DNA of 25,828 bases from JBOHWJ01 sp050736615 (GTDB lineage: Bacteria > Desulfobacterota > Binatia > Binatales > Binataceae), in NCBI GenBank assembly GCA_050736615.1, contig JBOHWL010000087.1, forward strand, positions 1 to 25,828. Reading direction: 5' to 3'. Position 1 is the stretch's first letter; every line of letters starts with the position of its first letter. A program made the position numbers and the translations under genes. Positions 1 through 9,150 of the stretch are shown here, one piece after another. The notes under the pieces were generated by a model. That model was given only the letters and a program-made list of their open reading frames with translations. It ran no database searches and had not been told where the DNA came from.

Positions 1-153
1 CCGTTTGTGCGGACCGCCGCTTCGCTTTATAGGTGCAAGGCTCGAGCGGGTCGATTAAAGAGCTGCGCGGTGTTGTGAGAAGGCTCTGCGAATCGTGGTT
101 TTGCGAGAACTTTCGGATTCTTAGGCCAGAGAAACCAGGGCTCAGGAGGTTAC

Positions 154-486
154 CTAATTGTTTTGCTTGTCAGCGGGAGGCTGGTTCTGAAAATTAGGTT
201 CCTGATGTGGACCGCTGAGGTCGCCACCCGAATTGACCGAGTTCGTTTCCTCATTGTCGTTATCAGCGTCGCCCGCCTGTGCAGGAGAATTATTCTGCTT
301 TGGCACGGTGACGCCAGGTTGAGGCTGTTCTGAATTTTCCCGCGGTGCCGAAGACTGCCTGGCCGCGCCATTATCGCGATACGCTGGAGCGGCGCCATCG
401 CCGCCGTTGTCCTGAGCCATCAGCAATGGTGTCGCTGAGAGCGACAAAGATAGTGTGATTGCAGCCGCGATCATCCATCGCTTCAT
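154..486 (-). CDS. Small secreted low-complexity protein (hypothetical)
   Basis: Encodes about 110 residues. The N-terminus (MKRWMIAAAITLSLSLSATP...) is a typical signal peptide: two basic residues, a hydrophobic core of about 17 residues, then a likely cleavage after LLMA near residue 25. The mature part is rich in Asn, Gln, Asp, Pro and Gly, has no cysteine and looks disordered, so I cannot assign a function. An upstream in-frame GTG at 495 lies inside the Shine-Dalgarno sequence GGAGGTGA, so the ATG at 486, eight bases after GGAGG, is the better start. It follows addA on the same strand after a 106-base gap. That gap holds TTGACT and TTTAAT on the minus strand with an over-long 21-base spacer and an embedded TTGAC/GTCAA dyad, so it may have its own promoter. 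Likely periplasmic or exported; no family recognised. Confidence 0.7.
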   Translation of the reverse strand: MKRWMIAAAITLSLSLSATPLLMAQDNGGDGAAPAYRDNGAARQSSAPRENSEQPQPGVTVPKQNNSPAQAGDADNDNEETNSVNSGGDLSGPHQEPNFQNQPPADKQNN

Positions 487-592
487 GCAAATCACCTCCG
501 CACGAAATCGACGCCGGGTCGCTTGTCCATCCCGGATTAAACTTTGACCGTCGCCCCTACTGAGTCAATCCACTGCGGGGACCAATGCGTTA

Positions 593-3500
593 TCAACGTG
601 CGTCGCCTGAATTGAGATCGCGCGGGGGGCCCGGCCAGCATCGCGAGACGAAACCGCATCCAAGCCCGCGGCACGCCGCCGGGCCGGAGGGCTTGATCCG
701 AAATGATTCCTCGCGGCGCGCGGCCATCAGTTCATGTGCGAGCTCGAGCAAATTCGCCCTTATCTCATCGAGCGACGGCAACTCCAGCGCGACGATTTTG
801 CCGTCCCGCAGAAATACAATCTCGGCGGTGACCGGATGATCCGGATACGCTTGCGCCGCCGCTAACGCATAGCATGCCATCTGCACCTGATATGCGCGCG
901 CCTGACCGTGATCGCGCGCGTACTTGTAGTCGCGCACGACCAGCTTTCCGTTACGCCGCACCAGCACGTCAATCTGTCCACGGATGAACAATGCGACGGC
1001 GTCATCACTGGTGTTGAGGAAAAAGGGCAGTTCACGGCCAACCAGCTCTTCATCGTGCAATTTGTTCAGATGGCGAGCGGCGTAGTTATGCAGGTCGCGG
1101 GTCAATTCGCCGCATTGGGCCGGTGTCAAGCTGGCGGCCGCGCCGAGAGCATCGACCATGCCCGCGATTCCCTCCGCGAGCGCGCCGCCGTCGCGTGGCG
1201 AGTCGATCTGTTCGAGCACCGCATGCGCAACCGTGCCCATCGCGATAGTTGCCGTATCGCCGTCGCCTTCACCGTTTGCCCCTTCGTTAAGGTGCAGCAG
1301 ATAGCGCATCATGTACTGGCGCGGACATCGCGCAAAATCGGCCAGCGCGGTGGGGCTGATGACGATTTCCGGCAGAATCGTTGGGACAAAGTCGAGCCGC
1401 TTTCGGGCAAGCTCGGCCATTTCACGAAGATGGCTCGCGGCGCTCGCGGGCTCGACGATCGGTGCGGCCGCTTCGCGCGGGGGCGATTTGACCTCGCAAA
1501 CGGCGGTCGTGCGCAAAATCATCGGGACGTCCGCGACGCGCGTCTCGAGCACGTCCGCGCCGCTTTTGAGGAACGCTTCAACGTCCACCTGATTTGCTTT
1601 GAGGAATTCGCGGATGGCCTTGACCCATCCGCCCCGGCCGGTGCCTTCGCTTATGATCAAGCGATCGCGCGCACGGGTCAGCGCGACGTAGAGGATGCGC
1701 ACCGATTCCGCTTTTTCCCGATCGCGCAGGCGGCTGCGGAAATCCTCCATTGCGGCCATTGGAATCTCGTCATAGCCGCTGCCCTCGGTATCGCAGGCCA
1801 ACAAGCCCTCGTCGGGAGAAAGTAGCGGGACGAGAGTGCCGCTGTTGCCGGCGCCGCGGCCGAGATCGGGAACGATTACTAGCGGAAATTCGAGCCCCTT
1901 GGCCTGATGGATCGTCATCAGGCGCACCACATTTTCGCTTTCGCCAAGCATTTGCGCCTGGGCTTCATACGGCGGGTTTTCGGTCAGATTGCGCAGATGA
2001 ATGACAAAATCGCGAAAGGTGAAGCATCCGCGCGAACCAAAACCACGCGCCATTTCGATCAGTTTGCGGACATTGGCGACGCGCTGGCGGCCACGGTCGA
2101 GGCCGAGCAACACGGCCTCATAGGCGGTCAACTCGAGCGCGCGTTCAAGCACCGTCGCCAGCGGTGCCCGCGCGCATCTCGTCCGCAAGTCCCGAATCAG
2201 CTTCGCCGCCTCAAACAGCGACGCCTGCGCTTCGCCGAGCCATGCGAAATTCTCATCCGCGCTCGCGAAAAGACCGCCGAGCGAGGTGGCGCCGTTCCCG
2301 CTTGCGCGATTTTCGTTCAGGCGAAGAGCGATTTCGAACAAAATTTGATCGGAAATCGCAAACAACGGCGAGCGCAGCGCGGCGGCGAGCGCCAGCGAGT
2401 CGCGGGGGTTTTCGATTGCGGCGAGCAGCGCGGCCACATCGAGAATTTCCTTGCATCCAAAGAAGCCGCGGCCCTTGACCGTGTAATAAGGAATAGCGGC
2501 GGTGCCGAGCGCGTGCTCGTACAGGTCAAGGTCGGTGAACGCGCGCATGAGAATCGCGATATCGGCGTAGCGGACCGGCCGGCTGCGATTATCGCCCGGA
2601 TCGACGATTAATGCGCGTTCGGCGATGAGCTGACTTATGCGTCCAGCCACCGCATCCGCCTCGCGCCCGCGCTGTTGCGCCGCATCGTCGCCCGCGGCGG
2701 CGGCCAGCAGCTCGATAGGCGCATCGTCGCCGGCTTCGCGCACCGGTTTGAGCATGTGCGCGTCGCTCCAGCGCACCCAAAATGGCCGGGGCGAATCATC
2801 CTCGACGGACATCACATGCGCGCTCAGGGCATTGAGAAAGTCCAAAATCGCGTGTGTGGAGCGGCGATTGTCGCGCAAGGTCAGCGTGTTGCCGCTGGTT
2901 TGCGCCGCGAGCTCGAAGACCGTGATATCGGCGCCGCGAAAACCGTAGATCGATTGCTTCTCGTCGCCCACCACGAACAATTGCGGCGACCCCTCAACCT
3001 TGCGCTCCGCCAGCATCATCACGATCTGATGCTGAATCGCATCGGTATCCTGGTATTCGTCGACCAGCAGCGCCCGTATCGATGAGCGATAGCGCGCGGC
3101 CACGGCGGGATTATCGCGCAGCATCCGGTGGGTCAGTGTGAGCAGATCATCGAAAGTCACCACGCGCTGTTCGCGGCTGGCCTGATCGACTCGGCTGGCG
3201 GCCATCGCCACGAGTTTAGCCAGTTCCGCCACCGGAACCACCGCGCGTGCGGCGCCGTAGGCGCGGATGAGGGCGCCGTCGAGTCCGAAGCGCCTGCCGC
3301 CGTTCACCAGCTCGCGGATTTCCAGCAGCGTGTCGCGAATCGCGCCGCGCGCCTGCGGAAGACAATGCAGGAGTTCACGCAGCACGTCGAAGGCCGCCGG
3401 TTCCGAGGCGGAGCCAAGCGCCAGCACGAGCGGCCGCAGGTTGGGCCAATGTTCGTTCAGTCGATCGATTGCGCTGGCGTTATGCCCGGCCAGCCGGTCA

Positions 3501-4189
3501 GCCAATATCACCAACTGCCGCGCCAACTGACCCGTCCGGTCGTCCTCGGCCCGGACATTTTGTGCGAACTCCTCGGCTTTGCGTATCACCCATTCAGGTT
3601 TGTGCCCGAGCCGCCGTAATTCGCTGACGATGCGCACCAGCGCGGCAACCGCGCCTTCGCTGTGCCCCATGCCGCGCATCCGGCGGCTCGTGGCGAGCCT
3701 GAGCGCACCTTTATCACGCGCGCGCACCGCGTCGACCAGGATCTGCTCGCAGACGTGTTCGAGGAAGGTCGCGGTCTCGTATTGGTCGATCACCTCGAAG
3801 CCCGGATCGAGCGCGGCGGCGAGCGGGTTTTCGCGCAGCACGCCGGCGCAAAAGGCATGAATGGTCGAGATGCGGGCGAGCGCGAGGGTGCGCTTCGCGC
3901 GCATCAGATGGTCGCGGACATCGCCGGATGGCTGCCGTTCGATGCGCTCGTCGAGCACGTCCGCGATCCGCTCGCGCATGTCGAAGGTGGCTTTCTCCGT
4001 GAAAGTGATGGCGGTGATTTCAACCGGCAGCAACGGCTTGGCACCGAGGTCGCCGGCCAGATGTGCGACGAAGCGATGGGCCAGCACCTCCGTCTTGCCG
4101 GCGCCCGCGCCCGCGCGCACCACCACGTTGCCGGAAGCGTTGATCGCCGCATGCTGCTCCGCGCTCGGTTGAATCCGCCGGGAGCGCAT
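593..4189 (-). CDS. addA: AddA-type UvrD-like helicase/nuclease subunit
   Basis: A 1198-residue superfamily 1A helicase fused to a C-terminal PD-(D/E)XK nuclease, the helicase-nuclease subunit of an AddAB/RecBCD-type double-strand break resection complex. Visible motifs in order: Q-motif IQPSAEQ (6-12), Walker A RAGAGAGKT (25-33), Walker B LLVDEYQDTD, motif III VVGDEKQSIYGFRGAD, motif IV DNRRST, motif V MTIHQAKGLEFPLVIVPDLG and motif VI ILYVALTRARDRL. The nuclease follows, with GTVAHAVLE, GQIDVLV and VVRDYKYA, and the later QVQMACYAL motif. Four cysteines (Cys955 before the nuclease; Cys1173, Cys1178 and Cys1184 at the C-terminus, C-x4-C-x5-C) have the layout of the Fe-S clamp of AddB/Cas4-type nucleases, which is not the classical state of AddA. 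The ATG overlaps the addB stop codon (TGATG), so translation is coupled. Helicase-nuclease identity is near certain; the subunit name is inferred from the pairing. Confidence 0.93.
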   Translation of the reverse strand: MRSRRIQPSAEQHAAINASGNVVVRAGAGAGKTEVLAHRFVAHLAGDLGAKPLLPVEITAITFTEKATFDMRERIADVLDERIERQPSGDVRDHLMRAKRTLALARISTIHAFCAGVLRENPLAAALDPGFEVIDQYETATFLEHVCEQILVDAVRARDKGALRLATSRRMRGMGHSEGAVAALVRIVSELRRLGHKPEWVIRKAEEFAQNVRAEDDRTGQLARQLVILADRLAGHNASAIDRLNEHWPNLRPLVLALGSASEPAAFDVLRELLHCLPQARGAIRDTLLEIRELVNGGRRFGLDGALIRAYGAARAVVPVAELAKLVAMAASRVDQASREQRVVTFDDLLTLTHRMLRDNPAVAARYRSSIRALLVDEYQDTDAIQHQIVMMLAERKVEGSPQLFVVGDEKQSIYGFRGADITVFELAAQTSGNTLTLRDNRRSTHAILDFLNALSAHVMSVEDDSPRPFWVRWSDAHMLKPVREAGDDAPIELLAAAAGDDAAQQRGREADAVAGRISQLIAERALIVDPGDNRSRPVRYADIAILMRAFTDLDLYEHALGTAAIPYYTVKGRGFFGCKEILDVAALLAAIENPRDSLALAAALRSPLFAISDQILFEIALRLNENRASGNGATSLGGLFASADENFAWLGEAQASLFEAAKLIRDLRTRCARAPLATVLERALELTAYEAVLLGLDRGRQRVANVRKLIEMARGFGSRGCFTFRDFVIHLRNLTENPPYEAQAQMLGESENVVRLMTIHQAKGLEFPLVIVPDLGRGAGNSGTLVPLLSPDEGLLACDTEGSGYDEIPMAAMEDFRSRLRDREKAESVRILYVALTRARDRLIISEGTGRGGWVKAIREFLKANQVDVEAFLKSGADVLETRVADVPMILRTTAVCEVKSPPREAAAPIVEPASAASHLREMAELARKRLDFVPTILPEIVISPTALADFARCPRQYMMRYLLHLNEGANGEGDGDTATIAMGTVAHAVLEQIDSPRDGGALAEGIAGMVDALGAAASLTPAQCGELTRDLHNYAARHLNKLHDEELVGRELPFFLNTSDDAVALFIRGQIDVLVRRNGKLVVRDYKYARDHGQARAYQVQMACYALAAAQAYPDHPVTAEIVFLRDGKIVALELPSLDEIRANLLELAHELMAARREESFRIKPSGPAACRGLGCGFVSRCWPGPPRDLNSGDAR

Positions 4190-7100
4190 CAGTCAAACAC
4201 CTTGTGATAGCGGCACAACGTGCGGTAAGAGCACCATGGGTCACATTTCAAGGGGTCAACCTCGAACTCGCCGCGCATCGCGGACGCCACCAGTTCCGCG
4301 ATTCGATTAGGGTAGGTTTCCACCCCGGATTGGTTGTGAGAACCCGCTCCGGCGGTGATTAACCTGTCACGGGAGAGAACGAGTTCCGCGGTTTCCTTGT
4401 CGCGATGGCGCAAGACCATGTAACTGGCTTTAACCTCGACCTCCGTGGCAAGTTCGGAATTGCATTCGGATAGCGCGGCCAACGCGTAGACGGGCATTTG
4501 AAAGTCAGTCACGCCGAGTTCGTGTTCGAGCTTGCGCTGATAGTTATCCATTCCGCGCGAGGTCTTGTAGTCGATTACTTTGATGGCATGAATCAAGTGG
4601 TCCTGCCCGCGATACAGTTCGAGGCGATCGATCCGTCCCGCGAGCACGATTTCATCCATGGACTCGCGCCCCGGTTGCGGGGGTAAGGTGAATCGAAAGG
4701 AATGCTCGAGGAGTTTCTGATCGGCCGGTCGCATCCGCGTGCCGTGCCGCGCACATTCGTAAACGACGAATTCCTCGATAATGCGCGTAATCGTGCGCCA
4801 TTCGAGTTCGACAAAAGCGGCGTCCCGCGCTTGCCCGCGCGCACGCTCGCGATGGGTTTCGAGCACGCGGTGCGCGGCCTCGCGCGCCCGGATGAAATCG
4901 CTGAAGTCAGTCGCGCTGACCAAATCCCGGAGGATCTGATGGACCAGATCGCCAGTTTCTATCGCGGACTGTTCGTAGCCGGGTTCATCGTCGTCGCGTA
5001 ATTGCAGGATGCGGCGGGCGAAGAAACGAAAGCCGCACGAGGCGATTTCATTGAGCTGCGCCTCGCTCCATTCGCGCGGAGCGCCATTCCGATCATGGCT
5101 CAATGCCAGCCGCAGGCGCTCGTCGGCCACGACGCGTCCGGTAAAGGCGCCAGCCAAGGCCACTTTGTCCGGATGGCTCGCGCGATATGGCACTTCGACG
5201 TGCTTCGTCGCCGCGATCTCCTCGCGCGTGGGAAACCTCAGATAACGCTCGCGCTGCCGCTCGATTTCCGTCCGCGCCGCGATCGTATTGAGCCGCTCTT
5301 CGGATGCGATTACGCCGCACATCGCGGCGCGCAACAGTGGCTGTTCGGCAACGCTGTTGAGAAACTCACAAGCGGCGAAACAGTCGTTCGGCGGCGGGAT
5401 AAAATTCTCTGGCGCGACGCGCGTGATCAGGCTTTCTGCATCCAGCAGCCGGACGATTTCGTCAATAAAGGGCGAGCGCGCGACTGGATTGCCGCTGTCA
5501 TTCGTCGTGGCATGCGAGAGCACGAGCCTCTTCGCCGGCATCGAGGCCGCCAGGAAAAACAGGAACCAATCCTCCGCGTTATGGTCAAAGCGCGTGCGCA
5601 GAATATGGCCGGCGGCATTCGGGGCCTTGCCGCCCCATCGCCGGCGCAAAGCGACCGCGAGTTCACGATTGAGTGCGGCTCTGGTTTCGTCCGGAATCAG
5701 TGGATCATCCGAGTTGTAACGGGGAAACTCGCCGTCATTGAGGCCGATTATGAAGACCAGCTCGAAGTCGAGTCCGCGCACATCCATGACGTTAAAAGCA
5801 CGCACGCCGCTCGCGGCGCCTGCCTTGGCCGGCGTGCTTTCGGCACAGGCCATCTCGAAAATCCCGGCGAACTCCTCCAACGTCACGCTTCGTGCGGCTG
5901 CGATCGCGCGGGCCTCCTGTCCAAGCAGCGCGAGCGCTTGCAGCAACGGCCCGATACTCGCGCTCGCCTCATCTAAAGACGGCGCCGCCGCGGACTCGAG
6001 ATGAAGCTGGGCCAGCACTTGTTCAAGCCTGACGGCGTGCTCGCCAATCGTGCCGTCAGGTGCAAGCGGCTTGAGCATTTCCATCATTTCGCGCCATGCC
6101 GCCGCGCCCCGGTCAAAGCGCTCCAGACGGTCGGCGGCCTGGTGATGGCCGGGCTCTTTTGCGGCCTCCAACGCCGCCGCAAGTTCGCGACGTCTCATCC
6201 CCAAGCATTCATCGAGCGGGCGGGTGCGTTCGTCGATATAACAGGCCTCACCCGCGAGCGTGCGATAACGTCCGGCTGCAAGACGAAAAAACGGCGAGAC
6301 CGCGAGGTCGGTCAACGCGGCGCGCGGATAACCCTCGCTCACCGCCCGCATCAGGTTCAGCACCATCCGCGCCGGTGCGCTGGCTAACAGCGGGCGCGCA
6401 TAGCCGATTTCGAGCGGGATTTTATAACGCGAGAAAATTTCCGCCAGATAGTCAGCATAGGGTGCGAGATCGCGCGCGACGATCGCGATCCGATGAAGCG
6501 CGACGTGCTCGCCGCCGGGACTTTCGAGCAGGCGCCGTAACGTACGCCCAATTTCTTCGATCTCGCGGTAACGAGTTGGCGCTTCGATTACGCGCACCGA
6601 GCCGTCATCGGCCGGTGGCTCAGGATAGGCGCCGGTGAAGACGTGTTCCACCGCGAATCCCAGGCAACCCTCCCGTCCGTCACGCCGCACAAAATCCGGC
6701 AATGCCTGATTGGCGATCGATTGCTCGCTGACGAAGCGATTCCAGGTCAATTCGGGAAAGCGACTGGCGTTTACACGATGCGCTTGCGCCTGAATCGTCA
6801 GGCGCGCATCACCGGCCAGGCGAATCAGCGCGGTCACGATCATGAATTGCAAGATACTGAAATCATAGATTTCCGCGATGTGAATCAGATTCACATCACC
6901 GAGCAGGCGTGGCTTTTTTTCGTTCGCCTCGGCGGTGTGCAGTGCTTGCAGCACCATGCGCATGCGCTGATACGTGTCGGCGGCGGTGCAGCGCGCCAGC
7001 GCGTCTTCGTAGCCTGCGAATACCCGCGCGATCATCTTGAGATGGCCGCGCATCATCGGCGCCAGCCGGTCCGCCGCTTCGCTGACGTCCGCGGCGACCA

Positions 7101-7395
7101 GACCGGCACTTTCGAATTGCCTGATGAGCGCCATCAGGCAATCGCCGAAGCCGGGTCCGCTCCAGGTGGTTTCCCCGGCCGCGCGCGCCGCGATCAGCGC
7201 TTCTTCGAGCAGCAGGCGTTCGCCGGTTTCGCTCAGCACTTTGACGCCCGTCGCGTGCTCGCGCCACAAGGCTTCGAGCAGTTGAGGGAAGGTCATAATC
7301 GTGTGACCGAGACGGCATCCGCCGCCGGCGGTGTCACGTTTGAGCAGATTCTCGACCTTGCGCGCGGTCGGATAGACAGCAAGCTCGCGAGCCAT
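4189..7395 (-). CDS. addB: AddB-type nuclease/inactivated helicase subunit
   Basis: About 1068 residues from the preferred ATG; the frame stays open upstream to an ATG at 7506, giving 1105. The protein starts RELAVYPTARKVENLL, like AddB proteins. I see no intact Walker A, as expected for some AddB branches. The middle carries helicase-like remnants (FELVFIIGLNDGEFPRY). The C-terminus is a PD-(D/E)XK nuclease with GDLVHQIL, AGRIDRLEL, KVIDYKTSRG and TDFQMPVYAL. Cys787 (IASCGFRFF) plus Cys1051, Cys1055 and Cys1061 (CDPWCSYRTLC) match the AddB four-cysteine Fe-S clamp. It works with the downstream AddA to resect double-strand breaks and possibly degrade foreign DNA. I prefer the 7395 start because the upstream 37 residues are not family-like. 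Neither start has a clear ribosome binding site, and a TATACT box lies eight bases before ATG 7395, so a leaderless message is possible. Confidence 0.9.
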   Translation of the reverse strand: MARELAVYPTARKVENLLKRDTAGGGCRLGHTIMTFPQLLEALWREHATGVKVLSETGERLLLEEALIAARAAGETTWSGPGFGDCLMALIRQFESAGLVAADVSEAADRLAPMMRGHLKMIARVFAGYEDALARCTAADTYQRMRMVLQALHTAEANEKKPRLLGDVNLIHIAEIYDFSILQFMIVTALIRLAGDARLTIQAQAHRVNASRFPELTWNRFVSEQSIANQALPDFVRRDGREGCLGFAVEHVFTGAYPEPPADDGSVRVIEAPTRYREIEEIGRTLRRLLESPGGEHVALHRIAIVARDLAPYADYLAEIFSRYKIPLEIGYARPLLASAPARMVLNLMRAVSEGYPRAALTDLAVSPFFRLAAGRYRTLAGEACYIDERTRPLDECLGMRRRELAAALEAAKEPGHHQAADRLERFDRGAAAWREMMEMLKPLAPDGTIGEHAVRLEQVLAQLHLESAAAPSLDEASASIGPLLQALALLGQEARAIAAARSVTLEEFAGIFEMACAESTPAKAGAASGVRAFNVMDVRGLDFELVFIIGLNDGEFPRYNSDDPLIPDETRAALNRELAVALRRRWGGKAPNAAGHILRTRFDHNAEDWFLFFLAASMPAKRLVLSHATTNDSGNPVARSPFIDEIVRLLDAESLITRVAPENFIPPPNDCFAACEFLNSVAEQPLLRAAMCGVIASEERLNTIAARTEIERQRERYLRFPTREEIAATKHVEVPYRASHPDKVALAGAFTGRVVADERLRLALSHDRNGAPREWSEAQLNEIASCGFRFFARRILQLRDDDEPGYEQSAIETGDLVHQILRDLVSATDFSDFIRAREAAHRVLETHRERARGQARDAAFVELEWRTITRIIEEFVVYECARHGTRMRPADQKLLEHSFRFTLPPQPGRESMDEIVLAGRIDRLELYRGQDHLIHAIKVIDYKTSRGMDNYQRKLEHELGVTDFQMPVYALAALSECNSELATEVEVKASYMVLRHRDKETAELVLSRDRLITAGAGSHNQSGVETYPNRIAELVASAMRGEFEVDPLKCDPWCSYRTLCRYHKVFD

Positions 7396-7563
7396 TGCGC
7401 GGGAGTATAGCGCGCGTGATGACAACCTGGTGCTGTCGCAGCGATGCACATCCACAGCCGGCTTGTAGTCATTTGCGACGTCACGGTCGGAGATGGAGCG
7501 GCGCATGATGGGCGCAATTGAGCCAAAGCGGGCAAAAACCCACTAATTTCCCCACATTTGAAA

Positions 7564-7579
7564 TGGCCCGCCAGTTGCA
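7564..7579 (+). promoter_or_regulatory. Sigma-54 (RpoN) promoter
   Basis: TGGCCCG, four bases, then TTGCA matches the RpoN consensus TGGCACG-N4-TTGCA with one mismatch. The invariant GG (7565-7566) and GC (7577-7578) are separated by exactly ten bases. The predicted transcript would start near 7590, about 28 bases before the GTG of the receiver-domain gene. The site is intergenic, between divergent addB and that gene. A sigma-54 activator is encoded at 20694-22385, but nothing shows that it acts here. Confidence 0.72.
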
Positions 7580-7617
7580 CTTTGGATGTCCATCAAAACC
7601 ACTGAGGAGAGTGGACG

Positions 7618-8094
7618 GTGTTGATTAAACACGCGGAGGAGGCGGAGCAGTGGCAGGAGATGGTGCTAATGCCGGCACGTGTGCTGATGGTGGACGATAC
7701 GATTTCAGTTCGTGAGGTGTTGCGGCATCATCTCGAATGCATCGGCTGCGAGGTGATCGCCGAGGCGGGAAACACCTTACAGGCGCTGGACTTGTTCAGA
7801 ACCGTGCGGCCGTCGCTGGTGACGTTCGATATCGGCGTGGCACAAACCGGAGGAATTACGCCGCTCTACCTATTCCGCATGATGCGTGCCGAGAAGCCCG
7901 GCGTGGCCATCCTGGTGGTTAGTTCGGTCGCCGCGGCGGACGTGTGTCAGTCCTTTCTTGAAGAAGGCGCGCTTGATTATCTGGTCACGCCCTTCGACAC
8001 CCTAAGCTTCGAACGGGTGCGGCAACGCGTCCTGGACTTATTCCCTGAGCTCACACCGATGAGATTCAACGTGCGCGCCCCACGGCGCCATTGA
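7618..8094 (+). CDS. Stand-alone receiver-domain (CheY-like) protein
   Basis: 158 residues with one receiver domain at about 20-142 and no output domain. The acidic pair Asp26-Asp27 (LMVDD) and the phosphoacceptor Asp71 (LVTFD) are present, as is the Ser of VVSS. The invariant Lys of the usual K-P-F motif is Thr124 (LVTPFD), so phosphorylation signalling may be altered. The region after the acceptor (IGVAQTGGITPLYLFRMM) resembles the 'D-x-x-MPxMdGle' stretch only loosely. The GTG start at 7618 is chosen because GAGGAGA ends seven bases upstream; an in-frame ATG at 7660 would remove only the variable leader. Transcription is probably from the sigma-54 promoter at 7564. No histidine kinase is adjacent, so its partner is unknown. 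Confidence 0.85.
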   Translation: MLIKHAEEAEQWQEMVLMPARVLMVDDTISVREVLRHHLECIGCEVIAEAGNTLQALDLFRTVRPSLVTFDIGVAQTGGITPLYLFRMMRAEKPGVAILVVSSVAAADVCQSFLEEGALDYLVTPFDTLSFERVRQRVLDLFPELTPMRFNVRAPRRH

Positions 8095-8098
8095 CACT

Positions 8099-8145
8099 AG
8101 GCGGAACGAAATGAAGCCGAGGCAGGCGAGTCCGCGAGCTGCGCC
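8099..8145 (+). repeat. Dispersed intergenic repeat, copy A
   Basis: Begins four bases after the stop of the receiver gene. It carries the family signatures GGCGGAACG near its start and GCGAGTCCGCGAGCTGCG near its end. Related copies lie at 13407-13473 (inverted), 14511-14557, 23289-23336 and 25759-25823. Confidence 0.7.
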
Positions 8146-8174
8146 AAGGATGATATAATTCTCTCGGCTTTTCT
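8114..8174 (+). terminator. Possible terminator of the receiver gene
   Basis: AAGCCGAG (8114-8121), inside repeat copy A, can pair with CTCGGCTT (8163-8170), and the second arm runs into TTTTCT. The loop is long (41 bases) but could fold further through GCAG/CTGC. The location between convergent genes suits a terminator. The geometry is not canonical, so this is tentative. Confidence 0.3.
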
Positions 8175-8197
8175 GTCAGCACGAGATGCGCTTGCGT

Positions 8198-8950
8198 TCA
8201 CGGAACTACCACCCGCTCAATCGTCAACGGCTCGCCGGGAACGCAAGTCACGCAGGCCACCCAGCCCGCCTCTGAGCTGGCGTAAAGCGGCGCCGGTGTG
8301 CCGCAATAGAACGCGCGGGTGTGACCTTGCGAGACATCACCGAAGACGTGGATGTGGCCGAGCGCAATATAATGGTAGTCGCTCGAGGCGATTTCCGCCG
8401 GCGTGATCGGCGAAGAACGGTTGGTTTGCTCGTCTTCGGTAAAAAACCCATGTGCAAGCGCGATGTTCCAATGTTCAGGCAACGGCTTCGGCACTCCTGA
8501 CAAGGGCCGGTAATCGGGCGAATGCTCGATCAGCGCGCGCCCCCATACCCGGGCCGCCAATTGTGGGAACTCGACCACGCGTCCCGCTGGTTCCAAAATG
8601 AGGTGGAGATTCGGCGGCAACGCCGCCGGGGCGAGCCTGGCGTAAATCGAACGTTCGTCATGTGCGTCGTGATTGCCCGGGATCATCACGACCGGCATTC
8701 GCGCCCGCCCAATCTCGCTGAGTGCGAAACCCAACGACGATTCGCTGACCCGGCTCGAATCGAACAGATCACCGACGATCAGCAGGAGATCCGCTGTGCG
8801 GCGGTTGGCAAGGTCGATCACGCCGCTGAAGGCACGGCGTACGCGTTCGCGAAAGACGTCTCCAGAGCCGCCCGAGCCGAAGGTGTCGCTCTCAAGATGC
8901 ACGTCGGAGGTATGGACCAGACTGAGGGTTCTCGGCGGTAATGAGGACAT
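8198..8950 (-). CDS. SbcD-like metallophosphoesterase (DNA repair nuclease family)
   Basis: 250 residues of calcineurin-like phosphoesterase fold. Metal-binding motifs appear in order: HTSDVH (13-18), GDLFD (60-64), PGNHD (91-95), LAHGFF and GHIH. This set and their spacing match the Mre11/SbcD/YhaO-type DNA exonuclease group. It is much shorter than E. coli SbcD (about 400 residues) and lacks the C-terminal capping region, so it is either a minimal nuclease or a related phosphoesterase. No SbcC-type ATPase is in the window. AGGAAG about five bases before the ATG supports the start. It is divergent from aroF and convergent with the receiver gene. Confidence 0.85.
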   Translation of the reverse strand: MSSLPPRTLSLVHTSDVHLESDTFGSGGSGDVFRERVRRAFSGVIDLANRRTADLLLIVGDLFDSSRVSESSLGFALSEIGRARMPVVMIPGNHDAHDERSIYARLAPAALPPNLHLILEPAGRVVEFPQLAARVWGRALIEHSPDYRPLSGVPKPLPEHWNIALAHGFFTEDEQTNRSSPITPAEIASSDYHYIALGHIHVFGDVSQGHTRAFYCGTPAPLYASSEAGWVACVTCVPGEPLTIERVVVP

Positions 8951-9150
8951 CGTTACTTCCTGCGCTGCCGGATAGCCCCGGCTCGCGCGGCATCGGCTCG
9001 GCCGCGCTCGTACGCGAACCTCCGTGTTTCCCCACCCTTTGTCAGGATGCCTACGAGCGCTTTTCCTTATATTATGGCGGCGCTACTTTATATTCAACGG
9101 ATTAGTGCCGCGTAGCATTAAATCGGTCCAAGCGGGACAGGGCAAACATT

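Noticed and set aside
5002..5976. 324-codon open frame on the plus strand, and the 305-codon frame at 908-1825
   Set aside because: Both are antisense to the addB and addA coding sequences, with Arg-rich composition and no recognisable domain.
8154..8159. TATAAT as a promoter -10 box
   Set aside because: It lies between convergent genes, with no -35 box at proper spacing and no gene downstream on the plus strand.
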